DNA of 64,000 bases from Roseateles oligotrophus (GCF_014204525.1 NZ_JACHLP010000008.1:124001-188000); one strand, 5' to 3'; shown: positions 9,701-17,524, counted from the first letter of the stretch. Notes: generated by a model from the sequence alone, not told the origin. Program-made: numbers and translations.

Positions 9701-9950
9701 GGACGCGACCCAGATCCTCTCGGCCCATGTAAAGGGTGGTGACATTGGCGTCGTAGACTTTTTTGTGCCCATCGGCGTCCTTGTCCACCTTGCCGACACC
9801 CACGACGACGGGCAACTCGATCTTGCTGTCTTTGACGGCCTGTTCCTTGTCCGCCCGCTGAGGGGGCTCCACCACCTGCGCCGACGCGACCGGACACAGT
9901 ACGTACAGACTCGACATCAGCAGCGCCAACTTCTTCGGCGTAAACGGCAT
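6756..9950 (-). CDS. Large TonB-dependent outer-membrane receptor, probable heme/hemophilin receptor
   Basis: A 1,064-residue receptor. The ATG at 9950 was chosen because GGAGGAGG lies just before it and it opens on signal peptide MPFTPKKLALLMSSLYVL...ASA. A TonB-box-like ELPVVVGVGK follows at about residues 45-54. The plug domain shows TNAADVLKGMNGVYS, TPNVRGLSGEGRVPLTVDG and SIMVEKGPSL. The beta-barrel then continues to a terminal aromatic strand (GRTLSIGLNLRY). It is longer than common siderophore receptors, with extended extracellular segments (about residues 380-640), as expected for receptors that dock a protein ligand. It is the first gene of the run receptor, secreted protein, Slam. 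A Fur-box-like sequence lies about 55-70 bases upstream. Import of heme delivered by the adjacent hemophilin-like protein is an inference from that context. Confidence 0.88.
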   Translation of the reverse strand: MPFTPKKLALLMSSLYVLCPVASAQVVEPPQRADKEQAVKDSKIELPVVVGVGKVDKDADGHKKVYDANVTTLYMGREDLGRVQATNAADVLKGMNGVYSMDARNGTSITPNVRGLSGEGRVPLTVDGTEQSTNVWLQVYGAGNRNYVDPAMFRSIMVEKGPSLSAGVKSGVGGAINVRTLEAADIIPAGERLGIEFRAGLAGNSIKPQADANAYFGQDYRSIPGAVLGMDNNVNIPQPVPRTKGGGDILGLADHSEMISVAARNQLTDLLFSYSQRSKGNYFAGRRGTEDYTHNDAFAKDTAAYYPNLTKLYHAGNEVLSSSSSSKTWLLKNNWQLPHENKLGWSVMRSDLGFAETSPGQAVVMLGMAEALAAQGSNEQLVGEFPRSDLRLDTYRITHEWKPKGSRWIDLQSNLWMTKTDGVRHQSGGGVYYIKKSPELDAYSRHLADWNACIKGPDWANGLPSGAPAFSCYTDEKLNPHLGATQPVEPAHDGRIFAGSSQWTRHDRKGFDFRNLMRLSERLQLTVGGAFQRERLDERVADVQLSGGMGPGGAMFHYGTTHYGPRSGTRSESSGMFNFEWAPKSWLALSAGARYNRYSAFDEGLAERRRNKVASAQALKRKVGVTLEYGTLWSEEEMNALRKHVELSKEAQNKLTPEDYRAWHEDGITTPNMAAYEEIAAAWRKWLAGREGFLGRTGAHYWKNTAFVPMANGKLVASQSPFAGDAIDLKQTVRNAQGLEGEFGVTVPNELATTSRGKAVYEEVAEDQAWAAPRKQSGHAWSPVISATASLTPHGKVFMRHAQMTRFPSIFEVASTSVGLDGVGALSVAGASKPERSINWELGYAHDLTQFFPGIALADVRLSYYNTVIKDFIERDGTLSVIQFDEKKVSGIELQSNLDSGGFFGSLGATYRLKQELCDADYAYGMDVYYKRMPTCMSGGFADMLTATSLQPRYSINTELGARVFNDRLVFGLRSVYHAKAENPQLNALLNTYGKELWTENSMRQMYWHSVLLHDFFLQLDVHKRLDLNLKLSNLADRYYLDPMSKIPVPGPGRTLSIGLNLRY

Positions 9951-10002
9951 CACAACTCCTCCTCCAAGATTCCAAACGATTGGCAACCACCTTGCGGTCG
10001 CA

Positions 10003-10021
10003 AATGAAATTGAGAATCATT
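10003..10021 (-). promoter_or_regulatory. Fur-box-like site upstream of the TonB-dependent receptor
   Basis: AATGAAATTGAGAATCATT is a 19-base imperfect palindrome with AATGA/TCATT ends, close to the Fur consensus, 53 bases upstream of the receptor start codon. Together with a second Fur-like site at 11051-11070 it points to iron repression of this locus. Confidence 0.65.
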
Positions 10022-10051
10022 ACTATATGAAGGAGGGCAAGCGGGCCCCTA

Positions 10052-10063
10052 TGACAATTGTCA
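10052..10063. promoter_or_regulatory. Perfect TGACAATTGTCA palindrome, candidate Crp/Fnr-family operator
   Basis: The 12-base perfect palindrome TGAC-AATT-GTCA lies about 100 bases upstream of the receptor gene, just beyond the Fur-like site. The spacing of two TGAC half-sites by four bases is that of Fnr/Dnr-type operators. A second TGAC-N4-GTCA sits at the start of the neighbouring Crp/Fnr gene, which makes this regulator the obvious candidate to bind both. Confidence 0.5.
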
Positions 10064-10230
10064 AGCGCTCAGAATCAGCTGAGCTGCGGCTCGGCCCTCG
10101 CACAAAGGCTGAGCAAGCTCCGCGCGTGCATGGGAGTCCCGGGCGGAGTCAGAGCCTGAGTCTGCGCAGCGTCGGCTGGAGCGGTGACCATGCTGGCTGT
10201 TCATGTCAGCCTGCCCCATCCAGGGGCGCA

Positions 10231-11019
10231 TCAGCGGCGCGTCGATCCCAGGCCGCAACACCCCACCATGGGCGGCATCACTTCACCCACATCCTCGGGC
10301 GGTGCCAGGCCGACGCAATCGCACAGGCCTGCTGGATCGAGCAGCACCAGCGTGCGCCCCTTGCCACTGAGCAAGCCTTGCTGCCGGAACTTCTGCAAGA
10401 GCCGTGACAAGGTCTCCGGCGTCATCGCCAACTGGCCGGCGAGCACCGCAATATTCACCGGCAAATCGATATTGACCGGCATATTGATCCAGCGCGCCCC
10501 TTGATGCCGATGCAATTGCAGCAAATAAGAAACCAGCCGCTGGCCGGCATTGTTCAAAGACAGATTCTCGATGCGGTTCACCGCCTGATACAGCCTTTTC
10601 GCCAGCGCGGCGAGCAGGGTATGCATCAAGCCCGGCGCGGCATCGCAGAGCGCCAACAAGGCCTCGCGTGAATAGGCATAAAGCCGGGTTTCCTTGCTGG
10701 TGCGCGCCGTCAATGGGTAACGGGACGGCACCAAAAACATGGCCGCCTCGGACAGCAATTCACCCGCCCCCAATATCTGGAACAGGATGTCCTCACCCCC
10801 AAAAGACGGACGATAGAGCTGCACCTCTCCACTGATGAGCGCATAAAAACGCTCCGCCCGGTCGCCCGATGCAAACACCTGTTGGCCACTGTCCAGCCGC
10901 AGTGGCTGCGCCGTCATCGCCAATCGCTCAAGCGCAGCGTCATCCACCCCCTCAAACAAGATGCAGCCGCGCAAGGCGGACAGCGGGGTCAGCGCGTCCA
11001 TTGAATTGACATTTGTCAT
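10231..11019 (-). CDS. Crp/Fnr-family transcriptional regulator with a cysteine-rich tail
   Basis: A 262-residue regulator. A cyclic-nucleotide-binding-like beta-roll occupies about residues 15-130 (SGEVQLYRPSFGGEDILFQI, then GAGELLSEAAMFL), followed by a dimer helix and a winged helix near 180-230. The recognition helix is MTPETLSRLLQKF, which has the E-x-x-S-R pattern of Fnr/Crp proteins. The N-terminal Fnr iron-sulfur cysteines are absent (only one Cys near the start). The last 35 residues are unusual, with CDC and CC pairs. The start at 11019 (MTNVNSMDAL) is a choice; the ATG at 11001 is also possible, and neither has a good Shine-Dalgarno sequence. It is divergent from the small membrane protein across a Fur box, so it is probably iron-repressed. 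Its likely target is the adjacent receptor. Confidence 0.85.
   Translation of the reverse strand: MTNVNSMDALTPLSALRGCILFEGVDDAALERLAMTAQPLRLDSGQQVFASGDRAERFYALISGEVQLYRPSFGGEDILFQILGAGELLSEAAMFLVPSRYPLTARTSKETRLYAYSREALLALCDAAPGLMHTLLAALAKRLYQAVNRIENLSLNNAGQRLVSYLLQLHRHQGARWINMPVNIDLPVNIAVLAGQLAMTPETLSRLLQKFRQQGLLSGKGRTLVLLDPAGLCDCVGLAPPEDVGEVMPPMVGCCGLGSTRR
11007..11018. promoter_or_regulatory. TGAC-ATTT-GTCA site at the start of the Crp/Fnr gene
   Basis: TGACATTTGTCA overlaps the start-codon region of the Crp/Fnr regulator gene. It has the same half-sites and spacing as the perfect palindrome at 10052-10063. A site at this position would fit autorepression. Confidence 0.4.
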
Positions 11020-11050
11020 TTGAGTCGAGTAAAGCGACAGTTTATCATTA

Positions 11051-11070
11051 TTGATAATGATTATCATTAA
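11051..11070. promoter_or_regulatory. Fur box between the divergent Crp/Fnr and membrane-protein genes
   Basis: TTGATAATGATTATCATTAA contains a perfect 6-1-6 repeat (AATGAT-T-ATCATT), and the preceding bases 11043-11050 extend it into an overlapping second match. It is centred between the two divergent genes, so it could repress both when iron is plentiful. Confidence 0.85.
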
Positions 11071-11086
11071 CAACAGGAGATCATCC

Positions 11087-11560
11087 GTGAGCTATGGCCT
11101 GCTAGTCACGCTGCATTTGTTCTGCGCCATCGTGTTTATCGGCATCGTCAGCTTCGAAGTGCTGATCTTGGAGGGAATACGCAAGAACCTGCCTCCCCCC
11201 TACATGACCCTGGTCGAAGAAGGCATCCACCACCGTGGCCGCAAACTCATGCCCTGGTTCGTCGCCACCTTGTTTCTATCGGGTATTGCGATGGCACTGG
11301 GCACCCACCGGCATGCCCTGCTGGGCGCCCTCGGCGGCACGGCGGACTCCCTGTTCGGCCTGCTGCTGAGCATCAAAATACTGCTGGCCGTCAGTGTGCT
11401 GGTGCACTTTGTGGTCGCAATACGCTATTCGCTGTGCGGCGGCATGAGCAACAAGCGTTTCAAGTACACCCACTTGTCGGTGTTCATCCACATGGTCTTG
11501 ATCGTGCTGCTGGCCAAGGGCATGTACTACCCGCCTGCCTGGGCCAGATTCAGCAATTGA
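11087..11560 (+). CDS. Small four-helix inner-membrane protein, probably iron-regulated (CopD-like)
   Basis: A 157-residue integral membrane protein with four hydrophobic segments: about residues 5-25, 60-80, 95-120 and 132-152. Several histidines lie near membrane borders (LHLF, HHRGRK, THRH, HFVV, THLSVFIH), which could bind heme or a metal. It resembles the CopD-like and related small membrane-protein families common in proteobacterial iron regulons, but I cannot name it. The GTG start at 11087 is set by AGGAGA eight bases upstream; an in-frame ATG at 11051 would sit inside the Fur box and lacks a binding site. Control by the upstream Fur box and the neighbouring heme-uptake genes suggest a role in iron or heme handling at the inner membrane (inference). 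Confidence 0.7.
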   Translation: MSYGLLVTLHLFCAIVFIGIVSFEVLILEGIRKNLPPPYMTLVEEGIHHRGRKLMPWFVATLFLSGIAMALGTHRHALLGALGGTADSLFGLLLSIKILLAVSVLVHFVVAIRYSLCGGMSNKRFKYTHLSVFIHMVLIVLLAKGMYYPPAWARFSN

Positions 11561-11618
11561 GCGCTCGCGGCGGCCGCCCGCCAAACCCAACCCGGCAATC
11601 GGCGACAATCCGGGCCAT

Positions 11619-13667
11619 ATGTTTGCACTGTTCGATGAAGCCGGAAAATTTCTCGCCGGCCGCGTGATGTCTGAAGCCGATAGTTCGATGCAGATCGAGC
11701 TGGAGTCGGGCAAGCGCGTCAAAGTAAAAGCAGCCAATGTGCTGCTTAAATTTGAAAAACCCTCGCCCGCCGAGTTGATTTCTGAAGGCCAGCGCCTGGC
11801 CCAGGAGATCGACCTCGACCTGGCCTGGGAGTTTGCCCCCGAGGGCGAGTTCGGCTTTGCCGATCTGGCGCGCGATTACTTCGACGCCAAGTGCAGCACC
11901 GCCCATCAGGTGGGCGCGCTGTTCCGCCTGTTCGAGGCGCCGCATTACTTCCGCCGCGCCGGCAAGGGCCAGTTCAAAAAGGCCGCGGAAGAAACCGTCA
12001 AGGCCGCCTTGCTAGGCATCGAACGCAAGCGCCAGCAGGCCTTGCAAATCGAGCAATGGGCGACCGAGCTGGCGGCCGGCACTTGCCCGCAGCCGATTGC
12101 CGACCAGATCTACAAGATTCTGTTCAAGCCCGACAAGAACGGCCCCGAGTACAAGGCCGTGGTCGAGGCCACCCGCCGCTCGCACAAGGCGCCGCTGGAC
12201 CTGTTGCAAGGCGCCGGCGCCATCAGCAGCGCCTACCAGTTCCACTGGAAGCGTTTTTTGTTCGAGCAGTTCCCCAAGGGCGTGGGTTTCCCCAAGCTGC
12301 TGGCGCCGGAGATCAAGGATGAGTTGCCGCTGTCCAGCGCGCAGGCCTTCTCCATCGACGACTCGGCCACGACCGAGATCGACGACGCCTTGTCCGTCCA
12401 GGGCCTGGGCACGGGCACCATCACCTTCGGCGTGCACATCGCGGCGCCCGGCCTGGCGGTGCAGCCGGATTCGGCCATCGACAAGGTGGCGCGCGAGCGC
12501 CTGTCCACCGTCTATATGCCGGGCTGGAAGCTGACCATGCTGCCCGACGAGGTGGTGCAGGCCTACACGCTGATCGAGGGCCGCGACTGCCCGGCCGTCT
12601 CCATCTACTTCACGCTGGACGAGGCCACGCTGGCCATACAGAGCAGCGAGACCCGGCTGGAGCGGGTACGGATTGCCGCCAATCTGCGCCACGACCAGCT
12701 GGATGCCGTCATCACCGAGGCCACGCTGACGGACGCTGAAGTAGCGGATTACGCCTTCGCAGCCGAGCTGGCCTTCTGCTTCCGCCTGGCCCAGGCGCTG
12801 AAGAAGCAGCGCGAAGTGGTGCGCGGCAAGCCCGAGAGCTTCAACCGGCCGGACTACAACTTCCGCCTGGACTCGGGCGGGGCGACGGAACCCAAGGGGA
12901 CCGAGCAGGTCAGCATCAGCACCCGCGTGCGCGGCGCGCCGCTGGACCTGATCGTGGCCGAGGCCATGATTCTGGCCAACTCGACTTGGGGCGCCTGGAT
13001 CAATGAGCTGGGCCTGCCCGGCATCTACCGCAGCCAGGCCAGCATGGCCCCGGGCATCAAGGTACGCATGGGCACCCGCGCCCAGCCCCATGCCGGCCTG
13101 GGCGTGGCCCAGTACACCTGGTCGACCTCGCCGCTGCGCCGCTATGTGGACCTGGTCAATCAGTGGCAAATCATTGCCTGCGCGCGCAATGGCCGCACGG
13201 CGGCCCTGGTCGCGCCCTTCAAGCCCAAGGATGCCCAGCTCTTCTCCATCATCTCGGGCTTTGATGCGGCCTACAGCGCCTACAACGGCTTCCAGAACGG
13301 TATCGAGCGCTTCTGGACCCTGCGCTATCTGGTGCAGAACCAGATCAGCGAGCTGACCGCCACCGTGATGAAGGACGGCCTGGTGCGCGCCGACACCCTG
13401 CCCCTGGTCTTCAAGGCCCTGGGCTGCGAGCCGCTGCCGCGCGGCGCCCACGTCAAGGTGCGCATCACCGGCACCGACGAGATGACGCTGGACGTGCACG
13501 CCAGCCTGATCGAACGCCTGGACGAGGTGCTGACGGAAGCCCCCGAGGCCGAGGCCGAGGCCGAGGACGAGGATGAGGAAGCCGGCGCCGGGCCGCTGAC
13601 CCTGGCCCTGGACATGACGGAAGGCGAGGAGGCCGCGGCCACCGCTACCGAAGCCGCCACCCCCTGA
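11619..13667 (+). CDS. RNB-domain (RNase II/R family) exoribonuclease
   Basis: A 682-residue 3'-to-5' exoribonuclease-like protein. The RNB catalytic core is visible: the metal-binding aspartate motif FSIDDSATTEIDDALS (about residues 245-260), DCPAVSIYFTL, and the tyrosine/arginine block YTWSTSPLRRYVDLVNQW near residue 505. The C-terminus is acidic and low-complexity (Glu/Ala-rich, about residues 628-682), beyond an S1-like region, and may be a partner-binding tail. It is followed after 2 bases by a TonB-like gene and then aroE and mtgA, an order I recall from other Burkholderiales. It lacks the N-terminal cold-shock domains of RNase R, so it is closer to RNase II. Confidence 0.9.
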   Translation: MFALFDEAGKFLAGRVMSEADSSMQIELESGKRVKVKAANVLLKFEKPSPAELISEGQRLAQEIDLDLAWEFAPEGEFGFADLARDYFDAKCSTAHQVGALFRLFEAPHYFRRAGKGQFKKAAEETVKAALLGIERKRQQALQIEQWATELAAGTCPQPIADQIYKILFKPDKNGPEYKAVVEATRRSHKAPLDLLQGAGAISSAYQFHWKRFLFEQFPKGVGFPKLLAPEIKDELPLSSAQAFSIDDSATTEIDDALSVQGLGTGTITFGVHIAAPGLAVQPDSAIDKVARERLSTVYMPGWKLTMLPDEVVQAYTLIEGRDCPAVSIYFTLDEATLAIQSSETRLERVRIAANLRHDQLDAVITEATLTDAEVADYAFAAELAFCFRLAQALKKQREVVRGKPESFNRPDYNFRLDSGGATEPKGTEQVSISTRVRGAPLDLIVAEAMILANSTWGAWINELGLPGIYRSQASMAPGIKVRMGTRAQPHAGLGVAQYTWSTSPLRRYVDLVNQWQIIACARNGRTAALVAPFKPKDAQLFSIISGFDAAYSAYNGFQNGIERFWTLRYLVQNQISELTATVMKDGLVRADTLPLVFKALGCEPLPRGAHVKVRITGTDEMTLDVHASLIERLDEVLTEAPEAEAEAEDEDEEAGAGPLTLALDMTEGEEAAATATEAATP

Positions 13668-13669
13668 CG

Positions 13670-14527
13670 ATGGCCTGGCGTCCTTCCACCCTCCAGATCG
13701 CGCTGGCGGCCTCCCTGCTTTTGCACGGCGGCCTGCTGACGCTGCGCCTGGTGGATCCGAACCGCTTTGACCGGCTGTTTCAGGACACGCCGCTGGAGGT
13801 CATCCTCGTCAACAGCCGCAGCAGCGAGGCGCCCACCCAGGCCACCGCCCTGGCCCAGGCCAATCTGGCGGGCGGCGGCGAGCTGGAGGCGGGCCGGGCC
13901 ACCTCGCCCCTGCCGCCCTCCAAGCTGATGGAAGTGGGCGAGGCGGTGGAGACGCAGCACACGCAGATCGCCCAGCTGAAGGAGCAGGAGCAGCAGCTGC
14001 TGACCCAGGTACGGCGCGAGCTGGCCCTGCTGCCCGCCCCCGACCCGCGGCGCGACAAGGGCTCGGAAGACGCCCGCGAACAGACCGAGCGCCGCCGCGC
14101 CCTGCTGCAGTTGCTGGCCGAGATCGAAAAACGCGTCAACGAGGAAAGTGCCCGCCCACGCAAGCGTTACATCAGCCCGGCCACCCGCGAGGTGGTCTAC
14201 GCGCTGTATTACGACCATCTGCGCCAGCGCATCGAGGAGCGCGGCACCCGCGACTTCCCTGAGCACAAGGGCCGCAAGCTCTACGGCGAGCTAACCCTGA
14301 ACATCCACGTGGATCAAGGTGGCCGGGTGATAGAGACCGATGTCGTCGCGCCCTCGGGCAACGCCCATCTGGACCGCCGGGCCGTGGCCATCGTGCGAGC
14401 CGCCTCGCCTTTTGGCAACTTCACCCCGGCCATGCGCCAGGGCGCCGAGGTGCTGGTGATCACCTCGCGCTTCCGCTTCACCCGTGAAGACGGGCTGGAG
14501 ACCAGCGTCAGCGGCAGCAACCCTTGA
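13670..14527 (+). CDS. TonB-family protein (C-terminal TonB domain)
   Basis: A 285-residue protein with an N-terminal anchor (about residues 8-27, [20 protein letters not shown], including the HxxL-type motif of TonB anchors). A coiled-coil-like, Glu/Gln-rich periplasmic linker covers about residues 85-160, and a TonB C-terminal domain covers about 185-275 ([41 protein letters not shown]). The usual long proline-lysine linker is missing. It starts 2 bases after the RNB gene stop and precedes aroE, so it is cotranscribed with housekeeping genes, not with the TonB-dependent receptor about 4 kb away. Energising outer-membrane transport is the family role; a TolA-like envelope role is an alternative. 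Confidence 0.8.
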   Translation: MAWRPSTLQIALAASLLLHGGLLTLRLVDPNRFDRLFQDTPLEVILVNSRSSEAPTQATALAQANLAGGGELEAGRATSPLPPSKLMEVGEAVETQHTQIAQLKEQEQQLLTQVRRELALLPAPDPRRDKGSEDAREQTERRRALLQLLAEIEKRVNEESARPRKRYISPATREVVYALYYDHLRQRIEERGTRDFPEHKGRKLYGELTLNIHVDQGGRVIETDVVAPSGNAHLDRRAVAIVRAASPFGNFTPAMRQGAEVLVITSRFRFTREDGLETSVSGSNP

Positions 14528-14540
14528 GCAAGGCTTCTCC

Positions 14541-15416
14541 ATGAGCGACCCAACCCAGCATCTGGCCCGTTACGCCGTGGCCGGCAACCCGGTGGCGCAC
14601 AGCCGCTCACCCGCGATCCACGCCGAGTTTGCCCGCCAATGCGGCATGGCTCAGGCCATGAGCTACGAGCGCCTGCTCTGCCCGCTGGACGGGTTTGCCT
14701 CCACCGTCCAGGCTTTTGCGGCGGCCAGCGGGCGCGGCTGCAATATCACCGTGCCTTTTAAATTCGAGGCCCATGCCCTGGCCGCAAGGCTGACGCAAAG
14801 AGCGCAATTGGCCGGCGCGGTCAACACCTTGCGCTTTGATGCAGCCAGCGAGGGCGGCTGGCTGGGCGACAACACCGACGGCGCCGGCCTGGTGCGCGAT
14901 ATCGAGATCAATGCCCAGCGCCCGCTGGCCGGCCAGCGCCTGCTGCTGCTGGGCGCGGGCGGCGCCTCGGCCGGCGTGCTGGGCAGCCTGATCGCGCGGC
15001 GGCCCGCCGAGATCTGCATCGCCAACCGCAGCGTCGACAAGGCCCAGGCCTTGGTCGATCAACACGCGAATTGGAGCTTCGAACATGGCGTGCGTCTCAG
15101 CGCCCACGCTTTGCGAGACTGCGGCCAAGGCTTTGACGTTTTGATCAACGCCACCAGTGCCAGCCTGGCTGGCGCAGGCGTGCCCGTCTCGCCCGAGGTC
15201 TTGCGACCCGGTGCGCTGGCCCTGGACATGATGTATGGCCCGGCCGCCGCGCCCTTTCTGGACTGGGCCCGCGCGCAAGGCGCCGAACCGCGCGACGGCC
15301 TGGGCATGCTGGTCGAGCAGGCGGCCGAGGCGTTTGAGCTGTGGCGTGGCGCCAGGCCTGACTCCGCCGCCGTCCTGCGCCAGCTGCGGCAAGAGCTGGC
15401 AGAAGCCAAGCCATGA
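14541..15416 (+). CDS. aroE: Shikimate dehydrogenase
   Basis: A 291-residue NADPH-dependent enzyme that reduces 3-dehydroshikimate to shikimate in aromatic amino-acid synthesis. Substrate-site motifs are clear: [12 protein letters not shown] near residue 16, [10 protein letters not shown] near 70 (catalytic Lys) and [15 protein letters not shown] near 110. The Rossmann loop [15 protein letters not shown] follows at about residue 135. The ATG at 14541 lies 13 bases after the TonB-like stop. The stop overlaps the mtgA start (ATGA), so the two are translationally coupled. Confidence 0.96.
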   Translation: MSDPTQHLARYAVAGNPVAHSRSPAIHAEFARQCGMAQAMSYERLLCPLDGFASTVQAFAAASGRGCNITVPFKFEAHALAARLTQRAQLAGAVNTLRFDAASEGGWLGDNTDGAGLVRDIEINAQRPLAGQRLLLLGAGGASAGVLGSLIARRPAEICIANRSVDKAQALVDQHANWSFEHGVRLSAHALRDCGQGFDVLINATSASLAGAGVPVSPEVLRPGALALDMMYGPAAAPFLDWARAQGAEPRDGLGMLVEQAAEAFELWRGARPDSAAVLRQLRQELAEAKP

Positions 15417-16165
15417 AGTCGCTGGGCAGCTCCCTGCTCCGCCTGGCCGCCCTGCTGCTGCTGAGCCTGCTGGCCTTGCAGCTCTATTTTGCCGGCCGCA
15501 TCGCCTTGATGAATGTGCTGGCCCCGCAATCCACCAGCTTTGAGCGCTCAGAAATCTGGCGCTTGGCGGTGGAAAAGCATGAGATCGCCTGGAGCCAGCA
15601 ATGGGTGGACGGCGATGGCCTCTCAAACCAGCTCAAGCGGGCGGTGATCGCCAGCGAGGACGCCGCCTTCGTCGAGCACAGCGGGGTGGACTGGGACGCG
15701 CTGGAAAAAGCCTGGGAGAAAAACCAGAAAGCCCAGGCCCTGGCCGAGAAGCGCGCCGCCCGGCTGCCGCCCACGGCCAAGGCCTTGCCTGCGGCCAAGA
15801 TCGTCGGCGGCTCCACCATCACCCAGCAACTGGCCAAGAATCTGTTTCTGAGCGGCGAGCGCAATCTGCTGCGCAAGGGCCAGGAGTTTTTGATCACCTT
15901 GATGCTGGAGGGCCTGCTGGGCAAGGATCGCATCCTGGAGATCTACCTCAACCATGTGGAGTGGGGCGAGGGCGTGTTCGGCGCCCAGGCCGCGGCGCGA
16001 CACTACTTCCGCGTGGACGCCGGCCGCCTCTCCAGCAAACAGGCCGCCCGGCTGGCGGTGATGCTGCCCGCGCCCAAGCGCTTCGAGAAGCGCCCGGGCT
16101 CGGACTATCTCTTATCCCGCGCGGCTACCATCGAAGCCCGCATGCCCGCCGTCGAATTGCCGTGA
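15413..16165 (+). CDS. mtgA: Monofunctional peptidoglycan glycosyltransferase
   Basis: A 250-residue family GT51 enzyme that polymerises lipid II into glycan strands at the inner membrane. One N-terminal transmembrane segment (about residues 7-29) is followed by the catalytic motifs [15 protein letters not shown] (catalytic Glu) and [20 protein letters not shown], then [20 protein letters not shown]. An insertion of about 15 charged or alanine-rich residues ([18 protein letters not shown]) separates motifs 1 and 2. There is no transpeptidase domain. It starts in a 4-bp overlap with aroE. Confidence 0.95.
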   Translation: MKSLGSSLLRLAALLLLSLLALQLYFAGRIALMNVLAPQSTSFERSEIWRLAVEKHEIAWSQQWVDGDGLSNQLKRAVIASEDAAFVEHSGVDWDALEKAWEKNQKAQALAEKRAARLPPTAKALPAAKIVGGSTITQQLAKNLFLSGERNLLRKGQEFLITLMLEGLLGKDRILEIYLNHVEWGEGVFGAQAAARHYFRVDAGRLSSKQAARLAVMLPAPKRFEKRPGSDYLLSRAATIEARMPAVELP

Positions 16166-16797
16166 GCTCCGAACATTCCATCAGCAGCGAAATCGCCGCC
16201 ACCGCCGCCCGCCTGGTGGTGGAAGAAGGCCTGGAGTACGGCCCGGCCAAGCAGCGCGCCCTCAAACAACTGGGCCTGGCGCGCAACTCCCGCGCCGCCC
16301 TGCCCAGCAATGACGAGCTGGAAGACGAGGTGCGCGACTACCTGGCCCTGTTCTGCGCCGACACCCAGCCGGCCGAGCTGCGCGCCCTGCGCGAGCTGGC
16401 GGCCCGCTGGATGGCGCGGCTGGCCGAGTTCCGGCCGCACCTCTGCGGCGCGGTCTGGCGTGGCACGGCGACAAGGCTGAACAATATTCATCTGCAGCTG
16501 TTTTGCGATGACAGCAAATCGACAGAGATCGCGCTGATCAATATGAATGTGGATTACGAGGTCGGTGCCACCAGCGGCCCGCGCGGCCGGGAGGTGGACA
16601 TGCTCTCCATCGCCGCGCCCTGCCCGGCCTTGCAGGAGCGGGTCACCGTCCATCTGAGCATTCTCGATTTCGACGATTTGCGCGGCGCGCTCAAACTTGA
16701 CTCGCGCGGACGCAGCGAGCGGGGCGATCTGAACGCCCTGCAAAAGCTGCTGGAAGATGATGGCAACAGCCCCGAGGAACAAGGTGCCAAGACATGA
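16162..16797 (+). CDS. Conserved protein of unknown function
   Basis: A 211-residue soluble protein. The GTG at 16162 overlaps the mtgA stop and begins [20 protein letters not shown]. The N-terminal half is helical and looks like a small nucleotidyltransferase-accessory or UPF-type domain (EYGPAKQRALKQLGLA, then DELEDEVRDYLALF). The second half has strand-rich stretches (LNNIHLQLFCDDSKSTEIALINMNVDYEVG). I do not recognise a family with confidence. Its last codon overlaps the start of the TlpA-like gene by 4 bases, so it belongs to the aroE-mtgA operon. Confidence 0.75.
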   Translation: MSSEHSISSEIAATAARLVVEEGLEYGPAKQRALKQLGLARNSRAALPSNDELEDEVRDYLALFCADTQPAELRALRELAARWMARLAEFRPHLCGAVWRGTATRLNNIHLQLFCDDSKSTEIALINMNVDYEVGATSGPRGREVDMLSIAAPCPALQERVTVHLSILDFDDLRGALKLDSRGRSERGDLNALQKLLEDDGNSPEEQGAKT

Positions 16798-17369
16798 GCC
16801 ATGAAAACAGCCCAGCCACCGGCGGGCGCCGCAAACTCCTGCTCGCGGGTGCCGGCTTGGCCGCCGGCGCCACCGGCCTGGGCCTGGCCTGGCGCCGCCA
16901 TCTGGCCGAGAATCCAAGCCTGAGCCCAGCCGAGCAGAGCTTCTGGGCCGCCCGCTTTGAGCGCCCCGTCGCCGACGCAGCAAGCGGCAGCAAGGATCTG
17001 CTCATGGCCGATTTCCGCGGCAAGCCGCTGCTGCTGAACTTCTGGGCCACCTGGTGCCCGCCCTGTGTGAAGGAGCTGCCCGAGTTGGCCCAGTTCCATC
17101 GCGAGTTCCAAAAAGAAGGTTGGCAGGTGCTGGGTTTGGCGCTTGACGCAGCAACGCCGGTGCGTGAATTCCAGCAAAAACTGGCGCTGGATTTCCCGCA
17201 AGGCCTGGCCGGACTGGCGGGCACGGAGTTGAGCCGCAGCCTGGGCAATAGCCAGGGCGGCCTGCCGTTTTCCGTGGCATTTGCTGCGAACGGCCGGGTA
17301 ATGTGGCGAAAATTGGGGGCGACTACCTTGGAGGAACTGCGCCCTCTTGGCCGGGGCAAACTGGCCTGA
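16794..17369 (+). CDS. TlpA-type membrane-anchored thiol:disulfide oxidoreductase
   Basis: A 191-residue thioredoxin-fold protein facing the periplasm. The N-terminus has a twin-positive start and a hydrophobic segment (RRKLLLAGAGLAAGATGLGL) that serves as anchor or signal. The redox motif WATWCPPCVKELP is at about residue 83, preceded by DFRGKPLLLNF. The cis-proline loop is GGLPFSVAF near residue 158. It probably reduces periplasmic disulfides, for example in cytochrome c maturation. It ends the operon that starts at the RNB gene; the next gene, aroQ, begins 155 bases later. Confidence 0.9.
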   Translation: MSHENSPATGGRRKLLLAGAGLAAGATGLGLAWRRHLAENPSLSPAEQSFWAARFERPVADAASGSKDLLMADFRGKPLLLNFWATWCPPCVKELPELAQFHREFQKEGWQVLGLALDAATPVREFQQKLALDFPQGLAGLAGTELSRSLGNSQGGLPFSVAFAANGRVMWRKLGATTLEELRPLGRGKLA

Positions 17370-17524
17370 TCGAGCGCCGCCCGACGCCTTGGCTGGCGCA
17401 AAGCCGGGTCGCGGTCAAGCAATTTATTTACAAGGAAGCCGCTTGAACAGGCTTCAAAACGCGTAAAGTCCGGCCTTCTTCGCTTCTAGTGGCGCCACTC
17501 TAAGGCTGGCAACACGATTCGACG

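Noticed and set aside
10231-11019. Oxygen-sensing Fnr
   Set aside because: The N-terminal cysteine cluster required for the Fnr [4Fe-4S] centre is absent.
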